A DNA stretch of 27,501 nt, taken from the NCBI GenBank assembly GCA_900543275.1, contig UQQL01000019.1, forward strand, positions 1 through 27,501, read 5' to 3'. The notes under the pieces were generated by a model that made no database searches, was not told the origin of the DNA, and saw only the letters and a program-made list of their open reading frames with translations. The translations under genes were made by a program, and so were the position numbers. This document shows positions 7,537 to 13,765 of the stretch, in pieces. The DNA is from an uncultured Collinsella sp. Lineage in GTDB: Bacteria > Actinomycetota > Coriobacteriia > Coriobacteriales > Coriobacteriaceae. Position 1 is the first letter of the stretch; the number at the start of each line of letters is the position of its first letter.

Positions 7537-9289
7537 GGTCTAGGTATCCTCTCACGTCTGCTTCGTAATCCTCGATAATCTGCGGCCCTGCCGCGCTAAA
7601 TTCAATTACGGTGTCGCCCACCAGGTCGAAGAGCGCCTCGTTGATGGTATCGACGAGCATGTCCTCGCTCTGGCCCGAGTGCGCCACTGCCGATGTCGCT
7701 TGCGCTGCGTTTTGCTCGAGCAGTGCGCGAAGATACGCGGTTGCGGCGGGCGCGAGTTCGGTCGCGGCGTCAGCGGGCGCAGCAGCTGCGAACGCGGGCG
7801 TCGGCGCGAGAAGCGGTGCCACGACACCAAACTGTTCGGTGGATATGGTCGGCTCGTCGGTCTCGTCCTGCCGAATGGGTGCCGCGACCGCCTCGACAAT
7901 CGCGTCGGCTACGGGCTCGGCTTCCGGTTGCCCTGAGTCCGCCGCCTCGGCTTCCACAGGTGCGCCGTCCTCGCGCTCTTCATCGATCAAAAGCGCTTCA
8001 CGCGTTTGCGCGGCGGCGCTTCGAATGTGCCCCAGCTGACTCAGATCGATATCGATCTTGACGGGCTGGTGTGCGGCGTCCCATGAAAGCCATGCCACAA
8101 TCTCGTCATCGATAATCTTGGCCAGATATTTGGGGACCTTTTCTTCCTTAAGGGGATGGGCGGGGTCCAGCGCCAGGCGCAGGCGTTGGTCGCAGGCGCG
8201 CATCATTTCACCGAGCTTGCTGCTTTTTTGCCTACTGCCATGGATACGCATGCATTCCCAAAAGCCGTTTTGGCAACGGTAGATATGGATAGGATCCAGG
8301 CGGTATTCGCAGTCCTCGTGGCGCTCGGGCGCAAAGAATACGGCCGAGGCAAACATGGTGTAGGGCATGGCCGTCTCCTCCCCAAATAAACTCGCCACGA
8401 TGCCGGTCTTTCGGTGCGTGTCATAGTAGCGCGCCATGCGGACATACACGGCGCATGCCACGTGGCGCAGATCGCGGTGGTGGCTGCGGTCGAGCCGCGA
8501 GTTACTTAGGTTGTACGTGGAGAGGGCGTTGATGGCGGCCATGAGTCGCTCCTCGCGCACCTCATCGGGCGGAAGGGGGAGCGTGGGCTCGGAGGTTTTG
8601 CGACGCTTGGGGGTCTGGCCGGACGGCGCCGGTGCTGGTACAAGGTCTCGTGCCGCGCGCCGCAGCTCGATAAGGGCGTTATCGAACATGACGGTTTTAG
8701 AATCACGAAGCAGCTTGGGGTCAAGCCCGTGGAACACGGCGTAGTCCTGCAACCACACGCGTGCAAACCGGTCGATGTCGGGCTCGAAGGCGCGGTAGGC
8801 ATCCCAAAAGGCCTTGATCTTGTTAAAACCATCGAGCGGGTCATCTACGCCAATGCCGCAAATCAGCTCATAGAGATACAGAAAGGCGAAGGACGTAGAC
8901 GTTTCCTCGACGGTTCCGCGGCGCACTTGGGCACGCCAGGTAAAGTAGCCGCGCAACTGCCGGTCGCTCATGGCGTTGTAGGTGGGAAAGTACGACTTAA
9001 AGGTGCCGTTGTAGGGGCAGTCGTCCTCAAAGTCGGCCATCAGCAGGCCTTGGCGGTAGAAAAGCTCGGCTTCCGAAAGCCAACGGCCCGCGCCGCCCTT
9101 GGGGTCTTCTTGCCAACGCGATATCTCACGCATCTTGCGGTACTGGTCGGGGAGGAAGTTCTGCATCTGTCGGCCGGTCTTGAGAATCGGCTCGTCTGCG
9201 TAGACCTCATGTGAGAAGCGAGCGGACTGATGGGTCCGGGCCTCGGCCATAATGCGCTCGATGAGCATCTTGATGTCCTGGTCGGCCAC
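7529..9289 (-). CDS. TerB-N / TerB-C domain protein
   Basis: The start is GTG 9289, with GAGGAG five bases upstream. Length is 586 residues. The TerB-N domain (about 55-215) contains its hallmark SDRQLRGYFTWRAQVRRG, followed by LYLYELICGIG. A middle region (about 250-410) contains conserved Cys/Tyr-rich segments (YRCQNGFWECMR) that I cannot name. A TerB-C-like region starts with LSQLGHIRSAAAQTREALL (about 416-434). It is interrupted by an Ala/Glu/Pro-rich low-complexity stretch (about 436-515), then resumes with YLRALLE and INEALFDLVGDTVIEF near the end. TerB-N/TerB-C proteins recur beside an ATPase and SF2 helicase in Gram-positive genomes (from memory) and are thought to act in stress-linked DNA processing or defence. 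It is first in the operon and likely the scaffold or sensor. No enzymatic residues are recognised. Confidence 0.8.
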   Translation of the reverse strand: MADQDIKMLIERIMAEARTHQSARFSHEVYADEPILKTGRQMQNFLPDQYRKMREISRWQEDPKGGAGRWLSEAELFYRQGLLMADFEDDCPYNGTFKSYFPTYNAMSDRQLRGYFTWRAQVRRGTVEETSTSFAFLYLYELICGIGVDDPLDGFNKIKAFWDAYRAFEPDIDRFARVWLQDYAVFHGLDPKLLRDSKTVMFDNALIELRRAARDLVPAPAPSGQTPKRRKTSEPTLPLPPDEVREERLMAAINALSTYNLSNSRLDRSHHRDLRHVACAVYVRMARYYDTHRKTGIVASLFGEETAMPYTMFASAVFFAPERHEDCEYRLDPIHIYRCQNGFWECMRIHGSRQKSSKLGEMMRACDQRLRLALDPAHPLKEEKVPKYLAKIIDDEIVAWLSWDAAHQPVKIDIDLSQLGHIRSAAAQTREALLIDEEREDGAPVEAEAADSGQPEAEPVADAIVEAVAAPIRQDETDEPTISTEQFGVVAPLLAPTPAFAAAAPADAATELAPAATAYLRALLEQNAAQATSAVAHSGQSEDMLVDTINEALFDLVGDTVIEFSAAGPQIIEDYEADVRGYLDHE

Positions 9290-9326
9290 CGCTTCTCCTC
9301 TCCTAACGCAGCTTCGGTGACCTCAT

Positions 9327-9335
9327 ATCATAGCA
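9327..9335 (-). promoter_or_regulatory. Extended -10 promoter of the TerB-ATPase-helicase operon
   Basis: On the minus strand, TGCTATGAT (9335-9327) is an extended -10 element, with transcription expected to start near 9320, about 30 bases before the GTG. No good -35 is visible, which extended -10 promoters tolerate. The gap 9290-9377 holds nothing else recognisable. Confidence 0.4.
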
Positions 9336-9377
9336 CAGCATCAAACAGATGTTCGAGATACCGCTGTGTAGATAGAT

Positions 9378-10094
9378 TTAGAACAAGAGGGCGTAGATGA
9401 CCGCCACGACGACGGAGGGGAGCATGTTGGCCGTGCGGAAGGTCTGAGGTCGAATAAGGTTAACGCCAACACAGAAGATGAGCATGGAGCCCACAAGCGA
9501 AAGGCTGTCGAGGGCTGCCGTAGTCATGATGGGGGAGAGTGCGCCGGCAAACAGCGTGATTGTCCCCTGGAACACAGCGACGGGCAGGGCGGAGAAAATG
9601 CAGCCGCGGCCAAGCGACGCCGTCATGGTGCAGACGATGATGCAGTCCAGCGCGCCCTTGAGGGCAAGCGTGGACCAGTCGCCGAGCAGGCCGTCCTGGA
9701 TCGATCCCACAATGGCCATGGCGCCGATACACACGGTGAGTGAAGTCGAGACAAAAGCGTTGGTGAACTCGTTATCGCCCTCGCTGCCGGTTTTGCGCTT
9801 GAGCCATTCGCCAAGGTTCTCAATGGCGGCCTCCAAGTTGATGGCCTCGCCGATGAGCGAGCCGAGGGCGAACGAGACAATGAGCATGGTGGTACCAGTG
9901 GTCGCCAGCGCCTTCCCATCGATAAGGAGCATCTTTTGCATGGTGCCGCCAAGGCCGATAAACAGGACGCACAGCCCCGATGCTTTCATGAGCGTGTCTT
10001 GAATGCGCGGTGTAATGAAGCGGCCGCCCGCTAATCCCAAAAGACCGCCCGCAACTAAAAGCACAACGTTGATGATTGTTCCCAAGCCCGGCAT
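9378..10094 (-). CDS. DUF554 family membrane protein
   Basis: The start chosen is ATG 10094 because AGGAGGG lies four bases upstream; upstream in-frame codons add an implausible Cys/His-rich leader. The 238-residue product begins MPGLGTIINVVLLVAGGLLGLAGGRF and has about seven hydrophobic membrane segments. These include FALGSLIGEAINLE and VCIGAMAIVGSIQDGLLGD, typical of the DUF554 (YdfK/YqgA-like) family, whose usual length is about 230 residues. It is an inner-membrane protein, possibly a transporter; no substrate is established. A palindromic operator candidate lies upstream at 10164-10189. The gene is followed by the TerB operon on the same strand, but an intervening promoter suggests separate expression. 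Confidence 0.87.
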   Translation of the reverse strand: MPGLGTIINVVLLVAGGLLGLAGGRFITPRIQDTLMKASGLCVLFIGLGGTMQKMLLIDGKALATTGTTMLIVSFALGSLIGEAINLEAAIENLGEWLKRKTGSEGDNEFTNAFVSTSLTVCIGAMAIVGSIQDGLLGDWSTLALKGALDCIIVCTMTASLGRGCIFSALPVAVFQGTITLFAGALSPIMTTAALDSLSLVGSMLIFCVGVNLIRPQTFRTANMLPSVVVAVIYALLF

Positions 10095-10163
10095 GAGCCC
10101 TCCTGTATTGATGCCAACGTGGCAATCGTAGCAGAACGAAATGCGAGGCACATCGCGACTCAT

Positions 10164-10189
10164 CTAATACGTTATATAAGTGGTATTAG
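10164..10189. promoter_or_regulatory. Palindromic operator candidate upstream of DUF554 gene
   Basis: CTAATAC (10164-10170) and GTATTAG (10183-10189) form a perfect 7-bp inverted repeat flanking the self-complementary core TTATATAA (10172-10179). It is AT-rich in a GC-rich region and lies 70 bp before the DUF554 start. The core can double as a -10 element. It looks like a dimeric repressor site. Confidence 0.5.
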
Positions 10190-10212
10190 GAATGGTGCGC
10201 AGCATTTAAGCC

Positions 10213-11643
10213 TCAGGTGGTTGTCGGGACATAGGGATAGTAGTCAAAGCGCAACGTCATAAGCCGCTGTGGGGATTCAATAGCCGCGGCGATGATATTG
10301 GCATCGCGGGCACGATCAAACCCTACGAGTTCGATCTGATACGAGACGTCTTGCATAATGTCCAGACGTCGCCAGGCTAGGAGTGTGTCGCCATCGAATT
10401 CCAAGGTCTTGCCTCCGTCTGGGGCAACGGCGTATAGACGCAGTTTAGCGGTGGTTACAGGGTCGACAACCGTGACCTTTTTAATTTCGTTTCGAGTATT
10501 CTTGGCGCCCAACAAGGTGAGCAGTGTTGGGGCCACGACCTCGCCCGATGGCAAAAAGACGACTTCGATGGATTCGGGAAATGCGATGATGGCCGACTTG
10601 CGGACGGGCTGATTGGCGGCGGCAACTTCGATGTTCGCAGCGTCGATGACCTCTGTGTGGTCGAGCGCGGCAAGCACGCAGCAGTTACCCTCATCAATTT
10701 CTTGAGGATCAGCAAGCCCCAGGCTGTCCGCGAGCTCGGGGTCGTTTGGAACGGCAGCGGGCTCATTCGATGCTTCGAAAGAAGCTGGGACGCTGTTTGT
10801 CGGCGACGGCGTGTCGCCCGCACCTGCTTCTTTGTCCGCGCTCTCTTCTTGTATGGTTGCATTGATGGGTTCGTCGTTTGAGGGGAGCGTCTTGGCGTCA
10901 AGCGCGGAGGGGAGAATTCCGATGGCTCCTGATCCGTTCCACTCCATTTCGAGAAGCGCCGGGTCGGCAAGAATGCGTTGCCTGCTTTGCGCGTGGGCAT
11001 CGATTTCAATAGGGCCTGCCTCTATCCCTCGTGTAAGGCTGAGTGATCCGGCTGGCTTCTCGAAATGAGCGTCTGTGTCTTTGGTGCTGACGGCGTAGAA
11101 CAGCAGGGACGCTTCTCCCGCCGCGACGGTATCGGTGCCGGCTTTGGTCAGCCGCAACGATGCCGTGAATGAGAGGGTGGGCTGCGTGTCGTCTGCATTC
11201 GCGGCGGCGCAGCCCAGACATATACCGCCTCCTTTCTCGAAAAACGCACCGTCGAAGACGACCTTCGCTCCGTTCGCCGAGTCATCGACCGAAGCGATGT
11301 CGATGCGCAGCTCTAAATTGCATGGATCGCCATCTGCATCGAGCACAACCGAGCGCCACGTGCAGACGGCGCACCCCGCCTGGGAGCCGTTTGCCTTGTT
11401 CGAACGCTTGATATCCACGACTATCGAGCCGTCCGTATTACGACGAAGGCATCCCGAGGTTGAGATCGCGGCCTGCGCGATCGAAAAACGCTTGCACGCA
11501 ATGGCGCTCGACGGATTTGGGGCGGAACTTAGGGCTGCTGGTAAGGAGTCTGCCATGACGGGAGTCGCCCAAGCGGCGACAGGCGTTCCGGTTGCGAGCG
11601 CGCCGCAGAGTGCGACGACGGGCAAAAGGTTCTTCGATGCCAT
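10213..11643 (-). CDS. Secreted protein with paired cysteines, unknown function
   Basis: ATG 11643 is preceded by AAGGAGA. The first about 30 residues (MASKNLLPVVALCGALATG, then TPVAAWATPVMA) form a signal peptide with an Ala-X-Ala-like cleavage region. I do not recognise the 476-residue protein. It has an N-terminal beta-rich region (about 50-210) with two CXXC motifs (GCAVC and CLGC), a CC pair (GNCC) and further cysteines. An acidic Ser/Pro/Ala-rich linker (about 245-310) and a second beta-rich domain (about 325-476) follow. There is no C-terminal anchor. Cysteine pairs in an exported protein of an anaerobe suggest disulfides or metal binding. It is last in a five-gene same-strand cluster, 18 bp after the LAQTG-anchor gene, so it probably acts at the cell surface with those proteins. 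Confidence 0.72.
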   Translation of the reverse strand: MASKNLLPVVALCGALATGTPVAAWATPVMADSLPAALSSAPNPSSAIACKRFSIAQAAISTSGCLRRNTDGSIVVDIKRSNKANGSQAGCAVCTWRSVVLDADGDPCNLELRIDIASVDDSANGAKVVFDGAFFEKGGGICLGCAAANADDTQPTLSFTASLRLTKAGTDTVAAGEASLLFYAVSTKDTDAHFEKPAGSLSLTRGIEAGPIEIDAHAQSRQRILADPALLEMEWNGSGAIGILPSALDAKTLPSNDEPINATIQEESADKEAGAGDTPSPTNSVPASFEASNEPAAVPNDPELADSLGLADPQEIDEGNCCVLAALDHTEVIDAANIEVAAANQPVRKSAIIAFPESIEVVFLPSGEVVAPTLLTLLGAKNTRNEIKKVTVVDPVTTAKLRLYAVAPDGGKTLEFDGDTLLAWRRLDIMQDVSYQIELVGFDRARDANIIAAAIESPQRLMTLRFDYYPYVPTTT

Positions 11644-11661
11644 GGGGTCTCCTTAGCTAAT

Positions 11662-11943
11662 TTAGTGCGGCCTGTCCATGTTTTGTTTCTGGCTGCGTTT
11701 GATGTGCAGACCGAGGCCGGCGGTTCCCGCGCCTGCTGCTGTGGCGCCTGCTGCCAAGAGCCATCGTCTGTCGCCTGTCTGCGCTAACGGTTCCTCGCGG
11801 TCGCCGCGGTCGAGCTCCGAGAGGTCGACCGTCACTTGCGTGGCGGCCTGCGCCTGTTCTTGCTGGGCAAAGGCCATGGCTGGCCCAAACGCTAGGATGC
11901 TGACGGCGGCGGCCAGGGCGACGGCCTTATGCCGTGTGCGCAC
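11662..11943 (-). CDS. Small LAQTG-anchored surface protein
   Basis: The start is placed at GTG 11943 (93 residues), giving MRTRHKAVALAAAVSILAFG and an AFA cleavage site, a normal signal peptide; a TTG at 11973 would add ten residues before it. Only about 25 residues remain between the signal peptide and the sorting signal. Residues 53-57 are LAQTG, then D, a hydrophobic Ala/Gly-rich stretch (about 61-80) and a basic tail (IKRSQKQ). This is a complete tripartite sortase signal with Ala in place of Pro. LAxTG is the motif associated with class E sortases in actinobacteria. No sortase is in the window. The gene overlaps the preceding gene by 17 bp, suggesting coupled translation. The tiny mature part may be a linker or pilus-like subunit rather than an enzyme. 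Confidence 0.7.
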   Translation of the reverse strand: MRTRHKAVALAAAVSILAFGPAMAFAQQEQAQAATQVTVDLSELDRGDREEPLAQTGDRRWLLAAGATAAGAGTAGLGLHIKRSQKQNMDRPH

Positions 11944-12526
11944 CGGGCTCGACCGTCCAGGTGATCGTTGCAACCTGATCGCCTTCGCCGGTTACGCGGA
12001 AGATGTCGCGCGTGACGCGGGCGACGTTTCCGCTTGTCTTGAGCTTGATTTTGTCCTTGCCGCCGGCAATGCCCTGGTAACCCATGTCGAAGGCTGCGTT
12101 CTTGGAAAGATCGAGGCCCGTCCCCTGCATTGCGGCGCTGGCGTTCTGGAGTGCGCCGTCGGGGCCGACCTTAAAGTCGATGGAGTTCTGCGCGGTTCCG
12201 GCCTTGGCGTCGGCGGCAATGGTCCAGGTGTTCATGGCGTCGATCTTCATGTTGGTGACATGGATGCCGTAGGCCGAATGATTGTCGATGGTGGTCGCGT
12301 CTTCCGAGGGGCCCTGAAGCGTGCCGTCGGCCTTGGCGACGAAGGGAATAACCGTCGGAACTTTGAACTCAACGTTGTCGATCTGGGTCCTGACCATTAC
12401 CTTTGTGGTTCCAACGCGCCCGGCTGCCATAGCTGGCGTCGGGGCGGCGCCCATTGCGAGCACGAGCGCGAGCCCTGCGCCCACGACGAGCGCTCTGGCT
12501 CCGTTCATGTTCCTGGTGATGTCCAT
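11927..12526 (-). CDS. Secreted beta-rich surface protein, unknown
   Basis: ATG 12526 has AAAGGAACG upstream. Residues 1-35 are a signal peptide (ALVVGAGLALVLAMGAAPTP, then AMAAG). The mature part of about 165 residues is beta-rich, with segments such as VPFVAKADGTLQGPSEDA-like repeats, IDNHSAYGIHVTNMKID, and a C-terminal ATITWTVEP. The pattern (late Thr-rich strand with Trp, NHSAYGIHV core) recalls the small WxL-like or TasA-like exported proteins of Gram-positives, but I cannot assign it to a named family. There is no cysteine and no anchor. It is third in the 13419-10213 cluster and overlaps the LAQTG gene. A non-covalent wall-associated subunit is plausible; this is inference. Confidence 0.7.
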   Translation of the reverse strand: MDITRNMNGARALVVGAGLALVLAMGAAPTPAMAAGRVGTTKVMVRTQIDNVEFKVPTVIPFVAKADGTLQGPSEDATTIDNHSAYGIHVTNMKIDAMNTWTIAADAKAGTAQNSIDFKVGPDGALQNASAAMQGTGLDLSKNAAFDMGYQGIAGGKDKIKLKTSGNVARVTRDIFRVTGEGDQVATITWTVEPGAHTA

Positions 12527-12616
12527 GGTCGTTCCTTTCTATTCGCCGCGGGCCGTCCCCGCGATGATTGGACGAATGCTGGTGAATTGCGTGCGGTGCC
12601 GCGTCGGCTGAAAAAG

Positions 12617-13126
12617 CTAGTTCTCGGTTTGCTCAACCCGTACCTTGACACGTGTCGGATTGCCGTGGCTGTCGAGGGTCTTGGCATCGAGTGCCTGGAT
12701 CTCGATGTACGCCTCGCCTTCTTTGATGTCGCCGGCGGGGCACGTCTCGATTGTCTTGCCGGTCTCGACCACACCGGATTCGTACATGGTCTCGTCGTTT
12801 TGGATGACGCGGAATCGCTGGGGAAATTTATTGTCTTGGACGTTTTGCACGTTGACGCGCAGCTTGCCGTCCTCCTGTAGCTGAGCGACCGGCGCGACCG
12901 AAATCGTCATCATGTTGTCGCGGACGATGGCATCGAGCTCATCTTGGATTTCTTGTCGCGATTTACCCTCTGCCGTCGTGACTGAGGCGCCCGCTTCGGG
13001 CACGGGCTGCGACTGCCAGGCGTATAGCCCTACGGCGATAAGGGCGCAGACGATAGCCAGACAGACAACGACGAGTTTCTTGCGACGCCCCAGTCCTGCG
13101 AGGCGGGGCGGCTTCTTCGCACTCAT
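12617..13126 (-). CDS. Single-pass membrane-anchored extracellular protein, unknown
   Basis: The 169-residue product starts at ATG 13126, overlapping the previous stop by ATGA. After a basic N-terminus (KKPPRLAGLGRRKK) comes one transmembrane helix (LVVVCLAIVCALIAVGLYAW, about 18-37). The extracellular part of about 130 residues follows, with a short helical KSRQEIQDELDAIVRDNM segment, then beta strands (LRVNVQNVQDN, RFRVIQNDETMYESG, ARVKVRVEQTEN-like end). No domain is recognised. The layout resembles small accessory proteins of surface-assembly clusters in Coriobacteriia. Second gene of the cluster; a 90-bp gap with a short GC hairpin (about 12547-12562) separates it from the next. Confidence 0.7.
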   Translation of the reverse strand: MSAKKPPRLAGLGRRKKLVVVCLAIVCALIAVGLYAWQSQPVPEAGASVTTAEGKSRQEIQDELDAIVRDNMMTISVAPVAQLQEDGKLRVNVQNVQDNKFPQRFRVIQNDETMYESGVVETGKTIETCPAGDIKEGEAYIEIQALDAKTLDSHGNPTRVKVRVEQTEN

Positions 13127-13419
13127 GCGGCGTCCTTGGTGGTGTAGGCACGTGCGAACGTGGACGGGTCCGCTCCAAAGAGCATGTGAAGCATCAGACG
13201 GCGCGAGTAGATGAGCTCGTCAAAGTCGTGAGGGAGCTCGATGTCGTGGATACGCGCGATGTGGTGGGCGAGCGCCGAGAACGACTCGGGGTCGCAGATA
13301 ACATCGGTGGTGACGTGGTAGACCGCCGTATCGGGGAACGCCTCTTCGTCGAAAGGCAGGAGATAGGGATCGTCGTCGACCTCGATGGCGACGCCGTACT
13401 GGGGCCAGTAATATGCCAT
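13123..13419 (-). CDS. Small cytoplasmic hypothetical protein
   Basis: The 98-residue acidic protein (MAYYWPQYGVAIEVDDDPYL...) starts at ATG 13419 with GGGAGG five bases upstream. It has no signal peptide or membrane segment. It is rich in Asp, His and Phe, with a mid-section ALAHHIARIHDIELPHDFDE and a C-terminal helix. I do not recognise the family. It is first in the five-gene cluster and is translationally coupled (ATGA) to the membrane protein. As the only predicted cytoplasmic member it could be a chaperone or regulator, but nothing in the sequence shows this. Confidence 0.68.
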   Translation of the reverse strand: MAYYWPQYGVAIEVDDDPYLLPFDEEAFPDTAVYHVTTDVICDPESFSALAHHIARIHDIELPHDFDELIYSRRLMLHMLFGADPSTFARAYTTKDAA

Positions 13420-13440
13420 GGGAACCTCCCTGCTTCTGGG

Positions 13441-13464
13441 GCCAAAACTTCTATCGGTTTTGGC
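13441..13464. promoter_or_regulatory. Perfect 8-bp inverted repeat before the surface cluster
   Basis: GCCAAAAC (13441-13448) and GTTTTGGC (13457-13464) are perfect inverted copies around an 8-base spacer, 22 bp upstream of the ATG at 13419. It can be an operator or a leader hairpin that would block the ribosome site of the surface operon. Confidence 0.5.
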
Positions 13465-13492
13465 TGTCGACGCCGACCGTATCAGCCGCTAC

Positions 13493-13528
13493 TTGACCAA
13501 TTTCTGACCAAATGCTTGACGGATTGAC
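13493..13528. repeat. Phased TGAC direct repeats
   Basis: TTGACCAA (13493), TGACCAAA (13505), TTGACGG (13516) and TTGACAT (13524) form four TGAC direct repeats at 11-, 12- and 8-bp steps, near one helical turn. They lie in the 346-bp gap between the divergent surface cluster and the lactate dehydrogenase genes. A tandem-binding activator or response regulator would fit. No convincing promoter could be placed in this gap. Confidence 0.35.
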
Positions 13529-13548
13529 ATCTCCGCAGGTAAAAGGTG

Positions 13549-13572
13549 GAAAAAATTACTTCAACTTTTTTC
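13549..13572. repeat. AT-rich inverted repeat
   Basis: GAAAAAA (13549-13555) and TTTTTTC (13566-13572) flank a 10-base spacer in the divergent intergenic region. It could act as a weak bidirectional terminator or a protein-binding site. The remaining sequence to 13765 shows nothing recognisable apart from the strong Shine-Dalgarno AAAGGGGGAG at the end. Confidence 0.35.
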
Positions 13573-13765
13573 GAGCGACAATCGAGCGGTCGGCGACGGC
13601 GGGGCGATATGTGTCAAAAGCATCGTCTGCCGAGGAAGCCTTGCCGTTCGCCGAATTGCACAAACGTAAAAATCGCCAATTATGGAGACGGTCTCGAACA
13701 CGTCGACGAAACGATGCGGTAACATCTCCCTGCAAACACTGTAGTTAGCTAAAGGGGGAGTTCGC

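Noticed and set aside
3668..9289. Complete BREX type 2 locus
   Set aside because: Only BrxD-like and BrxHII-like genes are present; the methylase, phosphatase and PglW/PglY genes are absent and the flanks are unrelated.
3668..9289. Tellurite resistance (ter) operon
   Set aside because: TerB-N/TerB-C are accessory domains; no TerC, TerD, TerZ or TerA gene is present.
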